From Microcystis elabens FACHB-917 (GTDB taxonomy: Bacteria > Cyanobacteriota > Cyanobacteriia > PCC-6307 > Cyanobiaceae), in assembly GCF_014698445.1 (NCBI RefSeq), contig NZ_JACJSZ010000023.1:1-48022 (forward strand): a DNA stretch of 48,022 bases. Reading direction: 5' to 3'. Each line of letters begins with the position of its first letter. Within the stretch, counting starts at the first letter, position 1. The notes below the pieces were generated by a model. It made no database searches. It was not told where the DNA came from and was given only the letters and a program-made list of their open reading frames with translations. The position numbers were made by a program, and so were the translations under genes. Below, piece after piece: positions 16,743 through 25,266 of this stretch.

Positions 16743-17342
16743 ATGGCTCACCAGTTGCCCGAACTGCCCTACGGCCTCGACGCACTCGAGCCACACATCT
16801 CCCGCTCAACCCTCGAGTTCCACCACGGCAAGCACCACGCCGCCTACGTCACCAACCTGAACAAGCTGATCGAAGGGGGCGAGCTTGAGGGCAAGAGCCT
16901 TGAGGATGTGATCCTGGCGGTCGCCGGTGACGCCTCCAAGGCAGGCGTGTTCAACAACGCCTCCCAGGTCTGGAACCACAGCTTCTACTGGCAGTGCATG
17001 AAGCCCGGCGGCGGCGGCGCCCCCACCGGTGCGCTGGCCGAGAAGATCGCCGCCGACTTCGGCAGCTTCGAGGCCTTCGTCGAGCAGTTCAAGACCGCCG
17101 GCGCCACCCAGTTCGGCAGCGGCTGGGCCTGGCTGGTGCTCGATGGGGGCACCCTGAAGGTCACCAAGACCGCCAACGCCGATCTGCCCCTGGCCCACGG
17201 TCAGAAGGCCCTGCTCACCATGGATGTATGGGAGCACGCCTACTACCTCGACTACCAGAACCGCCGTCCCGACTACATGACCACCTACCTCGACAAGCTG
17301 GTCAACTGGGATTTCGTCGCCGCCAACCTGGCCGCCACCTGA
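16743..17342 (+). CDS. sodB: superoxide dismutase, Fe type
   Basis: A 199-residue enzyme that converts superoxide to oxygen and peroxide in the cytoplasm. Metal ligands are visible: His27 in FHHGKHH, His79 in QVWNHSFYW, and Asp161 and His165 in DVWEHAYYLDYQN. The QVWNHSFYW context and ATQFGSGWAWL are of the Fe-containing type, as usual for picocyanobacterial cytosolic SODs that do not use the Ni enzyme. ATG 16743 starts directly with MAHQLPELPY, the conserved N-terminus. The gene has a plausible -10 box upstream and a strong terminator downstream, so it is probably monocistronic. Confidence 0.95.
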   Translation: MAHQLPELPYGLDALEPHISRSTLEFHHGKHHAAYVTNLNKLIEGGELEGKSLEDVILAVAGDASKAGVFNNASQVWNHSFYWQCMKPGGGGAPTGALAEKIAADFGSFEAFVEQFKTAGATQFGSGWAWLVLDGGTLKVTKTANADLPLAHGQKALLTMDVWEHAYYLDYQNRRPDYMTTYLDKLVNWDFVAANLAAT

Positions 17343-17365
17343 GGTCCTCCTCGGCTGCAGGCACC

Positions 17366-17394
17366 AGCCCCCGGGAATCCCGGGGGCTTTTTTT
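17366..17394 (+). terminator. Rho-independent terminator of sodB
   Basis: AGCCCCCGGG (17366-17375) and CCCGGGGGCT (17379-17388) form a perfect 10-base stem with an AAT loop, followed by seven T residues. The complement of the queA stop codon lies in this T tract, so the convergent gene ends here as well, but the T run serves only the plus strand. Confidence 0.95.
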
Positions 17395-18529
17395 ATGACG
17401 GCAGCGCCCCTGGCAGCACCGCCTCCGGCGCGATCCACATGGCATCGCCGTAGGAGAAGAAGCGGTACTGGCGCTCGATCGCCTCGGTGTAGAGGTCCAG
17501 CAGGCGCTCCCGGCCGATCAGGGCACTCACCAGCAGCAGCAGCGAGCTCTTGGGCAGGTGGAAGTTGGTGAGCAGGCCCTGCACCACGGCGAAGCGGTAG
17601 CCGGGCTGGATCACCAGGTTCACCGGGCCGGTGTGGGGGCGGAGCTCGCCGCCGTGCAGCTGGGCCACGGCCTCCAGGCTGCGCACTGAGGTGGTGCCGA
17701 TGGCGATCACCCTGCCGCCCGCCGCCCGGCAGGCCGCCACCGCCTCCACCAGCGCCGGGCTCACCTCCACCCATTCGCTGTGGAGCTCCAGGGCGCTCAG
17801 GTCCTCCGTTTCGATCGGCCGGAACGTGCCCAGGCCCACGTGCAAGGTGGTGGTGGCCACCCCGACACCCCGCTCCCGGATCGCCGCCAGCAGCTCGTCG
17901 CTGAGGTGCAGGCCTGCGGTGGGGGCGGCCACGGCGCCGGGACGGGCGGCGTAGCGGGTCTGGTAGCGCTCGTTGTCGCTGGCGTCATGTTCGTGGATGT
18001 AGGGCGGCAGGGGGATGGCGCCGTACTGCACCAGCAGGGGCTCGAGGGCCGCCGCATCGGCGCAGTCCGGCGGGAACTGCACGATGCGGCCACCGGTGGC
18101 CGGGTCGCTTCCCACCACCTCCACCGTGAGCGGCGGCTGGCCGCCGGCCACCACCTCCAGGCGGTCGCCGGGCTTGAGCTTCTTGGCGGGCCGCGCCAGG
18201 CACAGCCACTGGCCCGCTCCGCCCGGCCAGGGCTCGAGCACCAGCAGTTCCACCGCACCGCCGCCGGGCCGCCGCGCCTGGAGCCGGGCCCGCAGCACCC
18301 GGGTGTCGTTCACCACCAGCAGATCGCCGGGCAGGAGTTCATGCTGCAGAGCCCAGGCGCTGAGGTGGCGGGCATGGGGGGCAGGGCCGGCCCCCGCCGG
18401 ATCGACCACCAGCAGCCGCGCGGCGTGACGGGGCTCCACCGGCCGCTGGGCGATCCGCTCCGGCGGCAGGACGAAGTCGTAGCTGGACAGACGCAGGTCG
18501 GCGGGGTCCGGCACGGCGGGGGTGACCAC
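17393..18529 (-). CDS. queA: S-adenosylmethionine:tRNA ribosyltransferase-isomerase
   Basis: A 378-residue enzyme that transfers and rearranges the ribose of AdoMet onto 7-aminomethyl-7-deazaguanine in tRNA, giving epoxyqueuosine. Family landmarks include [17 protein letters not shown] near the start, [10 protein letters not shown], the PLPPYI segment, [30 protein letters not shown] and the C-terminal [19 protein letters not shown]. Length is typical. ATG at 18529 starts [14 protein letters not shown]. It is encoded opposite sodB and ends convergently with it; 16 bases separate its start from the stop of the E2 gene upstream, suggesting they are one operon. Confidence 0.95.
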   Translation of the reverse strand: MVTPAVPDPADLRLSSYDFVLPPERIAQRPVEPRHAARLLVVDPAGAGPAPHARHLSAWALQHELLPGDLLVVNDTRVLRARLQARRPGGGAVELLVLEPWPGGAGQWLCLARPAKKLKPGDRLEVVAGGQPPLTVEVVGSDPATGGRIVQFPPDCADAAALEPLLVQYGAIPLPPYIHEHDASDNERYQTRYAARPGAVAAPTAGLHLSDELLAAIRERGVGVATTTLHVGLGTFRPIETEDLSALELHSEWVEVSPALVEAVAACRAAGGRVIAIGTTSVRSLEAVAQLHGGELRPHTGPVNLVIQPGYRFAVVQGLLTNFHLPKSSLLLLVSALIGRERLLDLYTEAIERQYRFFSYGDAMWIAPEAVLPGALPS

Positions 18530-18545
18530 GCGGAAGCGAGGCGCC

Positions 18546-19910
18546 CTAGAGGGCCAGGCTCTCGGGACGGTTCTCGATCAGGTCGGCCAGATCCTTGAGG
18601 AAGGCCGCCGCATGGGTGCCGTAGATGACGCGGTGGTCGGCGGTGAGGTTGACCTGCATCTGGCGCCGCACGGCGATCGAGCCGTCCTTGAGGGCGGCCA
18701 CCACCGGCCGGGAGGCGGCGACCGCCAGGATGGCGCCGGTGCCCGGGGGCAGGATCGCGTCGAAGCGGTCGACCCCGAACATGCCCAGGTTGGAGAGGGT
18801 GAAGGTGCCGGTGGTGTACTCCTCGGGCTTGAGCTGCTTGGAGCGGGAGCGGGCCACCAGGTCGGCCCAGTTGCGGGAGAGGGAATAGAGGTCGGTGCGG
18901 TCGGCGCCGACCAGCACCGGAGTGATCAGGCCGCCGTCGTCCATGGCAACGGCTACCGCCACGTTGACGGCGGCCGGGTAGGTCATGCCCGCGTCGCTGG
19001 CCGACGCATTCACCTGGGGATGGCGGGCCAGGGTGACGCCCACGGCCTTGGCCAGCAGGGCCGTCATCGTGACGCCCTTGGCCTTCACCTGCTTGTAGAA
19101 GGCGTCGAGCCGGTCGGTGGTGATCGTGTAGCCGACGTGGAAGCTGGGGACCGCCAGGCTGGCGTTCATGTTGCGGACGACCGCCTGCTGCAGGGTGTTG
19201 AAGGCCACCGTCTCGCCGGCGCGGCCGAAGGCCTGGCCGGCGGGGGCGGAGGGAGCGGCAGGGGCGGCCGCCGCGCCATTGCCGGCCGGGGCGGCCATGG
19301 CCGGAGCTGAGCCTTCGGCCACCCGCGGCACGCTGACGGGCTGGCCGGTGGCCTGCTCCACGTCCTCGGCCTGGATGCGGCCATGGGGGCCGCTGCCCCG
19401 CACGGAGCCGAGATCGACGCCGAGCTGGGCCGCCAGCTTGCGGGCCCGCGGGGTGGCCACCACCCGGCCATCGGTGGCGGCGGCGGCGACCGCCACCGGT
19501 GCCGGGGCGGGCGAGGGAGCCGGTGCCGCCGGGGCCGGAGCGGGCGCGGCTGAAGCGGGAGCCGGTGCAGCGAGAGCCGGTGCAGGGGTGGGAGCAGGGG
19601 CGGAGGGTGGGGCCGCCGCCGCCGCGGCGGGGGCCGGGGCCGCCGCCCTGGCCGCCGCGATCTCCGCCTCGCTCTCCACGATCAGGCCGATCGTCTCGCC
19701 CACCGGCGCGGTGCTGCCCGCCTCCATCAGCACGGCTGCCAGGAAACCCTCCTGGAAGGCCTCCACATCCATGTCCGCCTTGTCGGACTCCACCACGAGC
19801 ACGGACTCGCCCCGTTCCACCCGATCACCAGGTTTCTTGAGCCACTCCACGATCTTGCCCTCCGTCATCGTGGAGCTGAGGGCCGGCATGAAGATTTCGT
19901 GGGTGGCCAA
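18546..19910 (-). CDS. pyruvate dehydrogenase E2, dihydrolipoamide acetyltransferase
   Basis: A 454-residue core subunit of the pyruvate dehydrogenase complex, which moves the acetyl group from E1 to CoA. One lipoyl domain (1-80) carries the lipoylated Lys44 in [12 protein letters not shown] long Ala/Pro linker (about 88-165) leads to the E1/E3-binding peripheral domain ([16 protein letters not shown] to GRIQAEDVE) and the catalytic domain (from about 230) ending with [18 protein letters not shown]. The HRxxxG form, with Tyr-Gly in place of the common Asp-Gly, is the type I know from chloroplast and cyanobacterial E2. LipB, which supplies octanoyl groups for lipoylation, is encoded nearby on the same strand. 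Confidence 0.94.
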   Translation of the reverse strand: MATHEIFMPALSSTMTEGKIVEWLKKPGDRVERGESVLVVESDKADMDVEAFQEGFLAAVLMEAGSTAPVGETIGLIVESEAEIAAARAAAPAPAAAAAAPPSAPAPTPAPALAAPAPASAAPAPAPAAPAPSPAPAPVAVAAAATDGRVVATPRARKLAAQLGVDLGSVRGSGPHGRIQAEDVEQATGQPVSVPRVAEGSAPAMAAPAGNGAAAAPAAPSAPAGQAFGRAGETVAFNTLQQAVVRNMNASLAVPSFHVGYTITTDRLDAFYKQVKAKGVTMTALLAKAVGVTLARHPQVNASASDAGMTYPAAVNVAVAVAMDDGGLITPVLVGADRTDLYSLSRNWADLVARSRSKQLKPEEYTTGTFTLSNLGMFGVDRFDAILPPGTGAILAVAASRPVVAALKDGSIAVRRQMQVNLTADHRVIYGTHAAAFLKDLADLIENRPESLAL

Positions 19911-19953
19911 CGGGGACGCCTCTGGGGTGGGGGGATTTTAGGTGGCGGCAGGA

Positions 19954-20397
19954 TCAGCCCCCCTCGATCGCCTCGATCACCCCGTCCCTCACCAGCACCG
20001 ACACCTGCAGCTTCTGGACCAGGTTGTCGCCCACCTGGACATCGCAGAAGCTCTCGATCTGCCCCTGCTCCACCACCTGTTCCATCTCCAGTTCCCGCAC
20101 CTGGCGCTGCTGCTCGAGCACCTGCCGCTTCTGCTCCTCGAACTCGGCGCGCTTGGCCGCCACCTGCTGCTGCACCGAACCCACCTGCTCCTGCACCCGG
20201 GGGTCGAGGGGGTTGGCGCTCTGGCGGCGGATCTCATCGATCAGCCGCTGGCCTTCCTGCTCCAGCTGGGCCAGCTGCTGGTCGAAATTGGTGAGGGCGT
20301 TGCTGAGCTCCCGCTCGGCATCCTCCTTCCAGCGCGGCGTCACAACGGCCCGCACCGTGATCGATCGCTTGATGTTGAGGCTGGTGCCATCGGCCAT
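19954..20397 (-). CDS. YlqD-family protein
   Basis: A 147-residue protein matching the YlqD family in layout: a short N-terminal strand NIKRSITVRAVVTPRWKEDA, a long coiled coil in the middle (QQLAQLEQEGQRLIDEIRRQ and VLEQQRQVRELEMEQVVEQG), then a small C-terminal beta unit (CDVQVGDNLVQKLQVSVLVR and DGVIEAIEG). The function of the family is not known. It lies 43 bases upstream of the E2 gene on the same strand and 47 bases downstream of the fatty-acid ligase, within a run of minus-strand genes from lipB to queA. Confidence 0.8.
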   Translation of the reverse strand: MADGTSLNIKRSITVRAVVTPRWKEDAERELSNALTNFDQQLAQLEQEGQRLIDEIRRQSANPLDPRVQEQVGSVQQQVAAKRAEFEEQKRQVLEQQRQVRELEMEQVVEQGQIESFCDVQVGDNLVQKLQVSVLVRDGVIEAIEGG

Positions 20398-20444
20398 GGG
20401 ACTGCAGGTGCAGGGCTCAGGCTGTCAGGCGACGGGGGATCCGG

Positions 20445-22406
20445 TCAACCATGGGACCCGCCCTCGCCGTAGAGCGCGGCGATGGCGGCCCGGTCCCGGT
20501 CGGCGATCCGGTCACGGCGCTGCTTGAGGGTCTGGGTGAGCAGGCCGTTGTCGATGCTGAAGGGCTCCACCAGGGCCACGGCGCCGAGCCGCTCGTCGGC
20601 CCGGGAGCCCGGACGGGCCGCCAGCAGGCGGTTGCACTCGCGGCAGAGGGCCCGCAGCAGGGCCGGATCGGCGCCCGAGATGGGATCCCCCGGGGCGGGG
20701 CAGGGCAGCTTCGCTTCGGCGGCGAAGGACTGCAACGCCTCCGCCTTCGGCACCACCAGGGCACCGAGCTGCTTGCGGTCCTGGCCCACCAGCATGACCT
20801 GCTCCACCAGCGGCGAGGCCACCAGGGCCTCCTCCAGAGGACCGGGCTCGATGTTCTCGCCGCTGCTCAGCACGATCGTGTCCTTGGCGCGGCCGGTCAG
20901 CACCAGGGTTCCATCGGCCAGCAGCAGGCCCAGGTCGCCGGTGTCGAACCAGCCCTCGCCATTGAGCACCTTCGCCGTGGCCTCGGGCTTGTTGTGGTAG
21001 CTGGCCATCACCTGGGGTCCCCGGGCCAGCACCAGCCCCCGCTCACCGACGGCCAGCGGCGCGCGGCTGGCCGGATCCACCACCTTCAGGGCCGTCTCCG
21101 GCAGGGGCTGGCCGGCGCTGCCGCGCCGGTTGCTCCAGGGACGCCGGCAGGCCAGCACCGGGCTGGTCTCGGTGAGGCCGTAGCCCACCAGCAGCTCGAT
21201 CCCCACGGCCTCGAAGAAGCCGTCGACATGGATGGCCAGGGCGCCGCCGCCACTGATGGCGGTGCGCAGCCGGCCCCCCACCAGCTGGGCGCGCACCTTC
21301 GGCCACAGGAGGGCACCGGCCACCCCATGCAGCGGCCAGAGCAGCAGGGCGCCGGCGGCCGCCACGAGCCGATCGGCCGCCGCTTCCGGCTTCAGGGTGA
21401 GATCGAGGGCCGTCCGGCGCCGCCGGTGGAAACCCCGGCTGACGGCAAGGGCCCGGCGCAGCAGACGCTGGCGGGAGGCGGGCATGGCGGCCAGGGCGTC
21501 CTCGAAGCCGGAGAGCAGGGCCTCCCACAGCCGCGGCACGCTGATCAGGTACTGGGGCCTGACCTTCTGCAGGTCGGAGCGCAGCTGCTTGAGGGTGGTG
21601 TAGGTCTGGCGGCAGCCGCAGCTGAGCAGGAAGTACTCGGCGGTGCGTTCATAGGCATGCCAGATCGGCAGCACCGACAGCACGTGATCGCCGGGGCTCG
21701 GCGACACCGCCACCCCCAGGGTGCGCAGCTGGTGCAGGAGGTTGGCGTGGCTGAGGGGCACCCCCTTGGGCTGGCCGGTGGTGCCGGAGGTGTACAGCAG
21801 CGTGGCCAGGCGCCCGGGTCCGCCCGTGGGGACGGGCGGCAGGGGGCTGGAGCCGCCGCGCTCCAGCAGGTCGTCCCAAGTGAGACAGGGCAGCGGCAGG
21901 GGAACGGCCGGGGCCTCCCCCTCCAGCAGCACGATGAAGCGCAGCCGGGCCAGGGCCGGCCCGTCGAGGGCCAGCCGCTCCAGCAGGGCCGCGGACTCGA
22001 GCACCGCCCCCACCGCGCCGGCGTCCTCAAGGATGTAGCGCAGCTCCTCGGCCGGCGCCGCGCTGCCCCGCACGGCATCGGCCGCACCGGCCCGCATCAG
22101 CCCCTGGTCGGCCACCAGCCAGCGGGGACCGTTCTCCGCGAACAGGGCCACCACGTCGCCGGCCCCCACCCCCAGTTCGGCGAAGGCCGCCGCCGCCCGG
22201 TCGATGGCCTGGCGCAGCTCGCCGTAGCGCAGCGTCTCCGGATGGCGGCTGTGGGGGGCCTCCAGCGCCACCTGCGGTCCATGGCGGCGCTCCAGTTCCG
22301 GCCAGAGCCCCTCCAGTCCCTCGAGCCGGCTCCAGTCGACGCGGGCGGCGAGGGCGCGGCGGTCCTGGGCGCTGCCGCTCCAGTGGATCTCGGCTCTGGC
22401 GGTCAT
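20445..22406 (-). CDS. long-chain fatty acid CoA/ACP ligase (AMP-forming)
   Basis: A 653-residue member of the adenylate-forming family. The phosphate-binding motif YTSGTTGQPKG is at about 205-215, with WHAYERTAEYFLL, GGGALAIHVDGFFEAVGIEL, GYGLTETSPVLACRR, GWFDTGDLG and the hinge LTGRAKDTIVLSSGENIEP following in order. The sequence character is that of cyanobacterial acyl-ACP synthetase (Aas) and plant long-chain acyl-CoA ligases; in cyanobacteria the single ligase recycles free fatty acids onto ACP. Which thioester acceptor is used cannot be read from sequence alone. ATG 22406 gives MTARAEIHWSG; the open frame upstream runs into the LipB gene out of phase and is not coding. Confidence 0.92.
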   Translation of the reverse strand: MTARAEIHWSGSAQDRRALAARVDWSRLEGLEGLWPELERRHGPQVALEAPHSRHPETLRYGELRQAIDRAAAAFAELGVGAGDVVALFAENGPRWLVADQGLMRAGAADAVRGSAAPAEELRYILEDAGAVGAVLESAALLERLALDGPALARLRFIVLLEGEAPAVPLPLPCLTWDDLLERGGSSPLPPVPTGGPGRLATLLYTSGTTGQPKGVPLSHANLLHQLRTLGVAVSPSPGDHVLSVLPIWHAYERTAEYFLLSCGCRQTYTTLKQLRSDLQKVRPQYLISVPRLWEALLSGFEDALAAMPASRQRLLRRALAVSRGFHRRRRTALDLTLKPEAAADRLVAAAGALLLWPLHGVAGALLWPKVRAQLVGGRLRTAISGGGALAIHVDGFFEAVGIELLVGYGLTETSPVLACRRPWSNRRGSAGQPLPETALKVVDPASRAPLAVGERGLVLARGPQVMASYHNKPEATAKVLNGEGWFDTGDLGLLLADGTLVLTGRAKDTIVLSSGENIEPGPLEEALVASPLVEQVMLVGQDRKQLGALVVPKAEALQSFAAEAKLPCPAPGDPISGADPALLRALCRECNRLLAARPGSRADERLGAVALVEPFSIDNGLLTQTLKQRRDRIADRDRAAIAALYGEGGSHG

Positions 22407-22432
22407 GGGCGGCCGGCGGGGAGAACGGGAGG

Positions 22433-23149
22433 TCAGGATTCTCCCAGCCCCGGCCGGTCTCCGGCCTCCCCCAGGCCGGCCAGTCCCTCCTGTGGACCCG
22501 GCGGCCGCAGGGCCAGGGAGAAGCGTCGGGCGAAGGCGGCCAGCAGCAGCGGCGCCACCTGCCCGGGGGTGAGGTCGGGCCGCCAGTCCGCCAGCCGTCC
22601 CACCGGGCGGCCGGTGAGACCGCAGGGAACGATCGCCCCGAAGCCGTCCAGCGGGCAGTCGACGTTCAGGGCCAGGCCGTGCTGGCTGATCCAGCGGCGG
22701 GCGCCGACCCCGATCGCCGCCAGCTTGCGGCCCTCCAGCCAGACCCCGGTGAGGCCCTCGATGCGCTCCCCCTCCAGCCCCAGCTCCCGCAGCACCGCCA
22801 GCACCACGTCCTCGAGGGCCCGCAGGTAGAGGTGCAGGTCGCCGCCGTGGCGCTGCAGATCGAGCACCGGATAGAGCACCAGCTGGCCGGGCAGGTGGTG
22901 GGTCACCTCGCCGCCCCGGTCGATGCGGTGCAGCGGCAGGGGCGGGTGAGCCGGATCGAAGCCGAGGTGCCCCAGGCTCGCCCCCCGGCCCAGGGTGTAG
23001 CAGGGGGTGTGCTGCAGCAGCAGCAGGGCATCGGGGGCGGCGGGATCCTCGAGACGGCGCCGCTGCAGCAGCCGCTGCCATTCCCAGGCCACCGCAAAGG
23101 GGACGGGAGCCGGGGCTTCAAAAAGAATTGCGGGAGTATTGGGGGCCAT
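22433..23149 (-). CDS. lipB: octanoyl-ACP:protein octanoyltransferase
   Basis: A 238-residue enzyme that moves octanoate from ACP to lipoyl domains, the first step of lipoate assembly. The family signature [12 protein letters not shown] is at 78-89, the catalytic pair is Lys142 in GRKLAAIG and Cys176 in [11 protein letters not shown], and [10 protein letters not shown] lies between. The His-Leu after THH differs from the more usual YHGPGQ but leaves the glycines. The last 20 residues are an unconserved tail. ATG 23149 fits the family start. It lies upstream of the fatty-acid ligase, YlqD and E2 genes on the same strand, so substrate and product enzymes of lipoylation are grouped. Confidence 0.94.
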   Translation of the reverse strand: MAPNTPAILFEAPAPVPFAVAWEWQRLLQRRRLEDPAAPDALLLLQHTPCYTLGRGASLGHLGFDPAHPPLPLHRIDRGGEVTHHLPGQLVLYPVLDLQRHGGDLHLYLRALEDVVLAVLRELGLEGERIEGLTGVWLEGRKLAAIGVGARRWISQHGLALNVDCPLDGFGAIVPCGLTGRPVGRLADWRPDLTPGQVAPLLLAAFARRFSLALRPPGPQEGLAGLGEAGDRPGLGES

Positions 23150-23177
23150 GCAGCCGGGTTCCTACCTTGAGGTTGTC

Positions 23178-23201
23178 CCAGAGCCAGAATTCCTCTGGAG
23201 G
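23178..23201 (+). promoter_or_regulatory. leader hairpin covering the hpf ribosome-binding site
   Basis: CCAGAG at 23178-23183 can pair with CTCTGG at 23193-23198; an alternative pairs CCAGA at 23184-23188 with TCTGG at 23194-23198. Both overlap the start of GGAGG at 23197-23201, the Shine-Dalgarno of hpf 11 bases before its ATG. Long or regulated leaders are known for cyanobacterial lrtA; control here is inferred. Confidence 0.4.
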
Positions 23202-23212
23202 CAGGCACCCGA

Positions 23213-23800
23213 ATGAAACTGCTGATCCACGGCCGCAATCTCGACGTCACACCGGCGATCAGGGAGTACACCGAAACCAAACTCAATCGCGCCATCAGCC
23301 ACTTCGATGGCATCGTCAAGGAAGCCGACGTGCATCTGTCGGTGGCCCGCAATCCCCGTGTGCCGCAGCAGACAGCGGAAGTCACGGTCTTCGCCAACGG
23401 GGTGGTGATCCGTGCCCAGGAACGAAGCGAGAACCTCTACGCCAGCATCGACCTGGTGGCCACCAAGCTCAGCCGCCAGCTGACCCGCTACAAGGACCGG
23501 CTCCAGGAGCGCAGCCAGGGTCCGGTGCACCGCTCCGCCGCCGCCGAGGAAGCGGGAGCGGCCTCCCTGCCCAGCCCTGGGGGCTCCCTCACCGATGGCC
23601 TCGAGCCCGCCGTGCCCCACCGCGGCGTGCGCCGCAAGTACTTCGCCATGCCGGCGATGGACCTGGAGGAAGCCCTGCATCAGCTGGATCTGATCGATCA
23701 CGATTTCTACATGTTCCGCGATGCGGCCACCGGCCAGATCCAGGTGGTCTATCGCCGCAACCATGGCGGATTCGGCGTCATCCAGGCCCGTGACACCTGA
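23213..23800 (+). CDS. hpf: ribosome hibernation promoting factor, long form (LrtA)
   Basis: A 195-residue protein. The N-terminal HPF/RaiA domain (MKLLIHGRNLDVTPAIREYT, with later ASIDLVATKLSRQLTRYKDR) is followed by a linker and the C-terminal dimerisation domain of long HPFs (RRKYFAMPAMDLEEALHQLD, then DHDFYMFRDAATGQIQVVYR and RRNHGGFGVI). Long HPF ties ribosomes into inactive 100S dimers in slow growth; in cyanobacteria the gene is known as lrtA and responds to light and dark. GGAGG lies 11 bases before ATG 23213. Its 3' end overlaps the start of deoC. Confidence 0.96.
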   Translation: MKLLIHGRNLDVTPAIREYTETKLNRAISHFDGIVKEADVHLSVARNPRVPQQTAEVTVFANGVVIRAQERSENLYASIDLVATKLSRQLTRYKDRLQERSQGPVHRSAAAEEAGAASLPSPGGSLTDGLEPAVPHRGVRRKYFAMPAMDLEEALHQLDLIDHDFYMFRDAATGQIQVVYRRNHGGFGVIQARDT

Positions 23801-24467
23801 GCGGGAGCCCGCACGGCCCGACCTCGCCTCCCTGATCGACCATGCCCTGCTGGACCCCCACCGGGGCCGGGAGGCCATCCTGCGCTGCTGCGATGAGGCC
23901 CGCCATTTCGGCTTCGGCGGGGTGTGCCTGGCCTCCCGCTGGCTGGCGGTGGCCCGTGAGCGGCTGCCGGTCGACGGAGCCGTGAAGCTGATCGCCGTGG
24001 TGGGCTTCCCCTTCGGGGCCATCCCGGCACCGATCAAGCGGGCCGAGGCGGAGTGGGCCGCCGCCGCCGGTGCCGACGAGCTCGACGTGGTGCCCGATTT
24101 CGGCGCCCTGGCCGATGGCGACGGCGCCGCCGTGCTCGACGACCTGGCGGCCATCACCGACCTGGGCCTGCCGGTCAAGGTGATTCTGGAGATGGGCCGC
24201 CTCGACCCCGAGGCCCTGGCGCTGCTGGTCGAGATCAGCATCGATGCCGGTGTCCGCTTCCTCAAGACCGGCAGCGGCTTCGGCCCACCGGTGACCCCGG
24301 AGCAGGTGAGCCGGCTGGTGGCCCTGGCCAGGGGCCGGGCGGCGGTGAAGGCCGCCGGCGGCATCGCCGACCTCGACCAGGCGCTGGCCCTGGTGGCCGC
24401 CGGTGCCGGCCGGCTCGGCACCAGCCGGGGTGTGGCTCTGATGCAGGCGCTGCGCGCCGGTGCCTGA
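23790..24467 (+). CDS. deoC: deoxyribose-phosphate aldolase
   Basis: About 225 residues. DeoC splits 2-deoxyribose-5-phosphate to glyceraldehyde-3-phosphate and acetaldehyde in nucleoside breakdown. The TIM barrel markers are present: LIDHALL near 15-21, Asp99 in ELDVV, the Schiff-base Lys159 in RFLKTGSGF and Lys187 in AVKAAGGI. The GTG at 23790 overlaps the last 11 bases of hpf, and its stop overlaps recO, so the three are coupled in translation. No ATG gives a better start: the domain begins at DLASLIDHALL, ten residues into this reading. Confidence 0.93.
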   Translation: MTPEREPARPDLASLIDHALLDPHRGREAILRCCDEARHFGFGGVCLASRWLAVARERLPVDGAVKLIAVVGFPFGAIPAPIKRAEAEWAAAAGADELDVVPDFGALADGDGAAVLDDLAAITDLGLPVKVILEMGRLDPEALALLVEISIDAGVRFLKTGSGFGPPVTPEQVSRLVALARGRAAVKAAGGIADLDQALALVAAGAGRLGTSRGVALMQALRAGA

Positions 24468-25266
24468 GCAGCCCCTGGAGGGCCTGGCCCTCACCTGTCG
24501 CCCCCTGGGGGAGCACGACCGGCTGCTCACCCTGCTCAGCGAGGGGGAAGGTCTGACCCGGCTGGCGGTGCCGGGGGCCCGCCGGCCCAGGAGCAGCCTG
24601 GCGGCGGCGGTGCCCCTGGCCCATCTGCGGCTCCAGGTGGGGGGCCGCAGCGGCCTGCGGCGGGTGCGGCAGCTGCGGGTCTTGCGCAACTACAGCGGCC
24701 TGGCCCAGCGCCTCGAGACCCTGGCCGCCGCCCAGGCGCTGGCCGAGCTGTGTCTGAAGCTCGTGCCCGGGGAGACACCCGCCCCGGGGGTGCTCGCCGA
24801 CCTGCTGCTCCAGCTCGGGCGCCTGGAGGCGGTGGTGACGGAGAGGGCCGAGCGGGTGGAAGCCCTGGCGGTGGCGGTGCAGGGCAGCGTCCATCTGCTG
24901 GCCCTGGGGGGCTTCGCCCTTCCCCTGCAGCACTGCGTCCGCAGCGGCGCACCGCTTCTGCCGCCGATCGGCGACTGGTCGTGGCGCTGCAGCCTGCTGC
25001 CCGGCGAGGGGCTGGCGATCGGGTCGATCCCAGGGGCCCGGGTGATGCTCAATCCCTCCGAACTGGCCCTGCTGCAGCGGCTGACCCGCCCCGCCCCACC
25101 CCGGAACCGCGACGGGCGGCTGATGGGGCCGGAAACGGTCTGGTTGCACCTGCTTGACCTGGTGGAGGCCTGGTGCAGCGAGCAACTCGGTCAGAGACCG
25201 CGAGCCTTCAGACTGCTCCGGACCGCCTGCAATCCAATGCCCTCCCATCCGTCCGAGCCAGCATGA
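24460..25266 (+). CDS. recO: DNA repair protein RecO
   Basis: A 268-residue protein that loads RecA on SSB-coated DNA with RecR in the RecF pathway. The N-terminal OB-fold reads LEGLALTCRPLGEHDRLLTL and RLAVPGARRPRSSLAAAV, as in other RecO proteins (the usual opening being a leading strand then a turn before DRLL). The rest is helical, with LLPGEGLAIG and a C-terminal tail. The four-Cys zinc site found in many RecO proteins is not seen, which is common in cyanobacteria-like sequences. Start GTG 24460 overlaps deoC by 8 bases and the stop overlaps the MFS start by 4. Confidence 0.88.
   Translation: MPEQPLEGLALTCRPLGEHDRLLTLLSEGEGLTRLAVPGARRPRSSLAAAVPLAHLRLQVGGRSGLRRVRQLRVLRNYSGLAQRLETLAAAQALAELCLKLVPGETPAPGVLADLLLQLGRLEAVVTERAERVEALAVAVQGSVHLLALGGFALPLQHCVRSGAPLLPPIGDWSWRCSLLPGEGLAIGSIPGARVMLNPSELALLQRLTRPAPPRNRDGRLMGPETVWLHLLDLVEAWCSEQLGQRPRAFRLLRTACNPMPSHPSEPA

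Noticed and set aside
20451-22829. Plus-strand open frame of 792 codons
   Set aside because: It is antisense to the fatty-acid ligase and lipB, has Gln/Gly/Arg/His-rich composition and no family motif.
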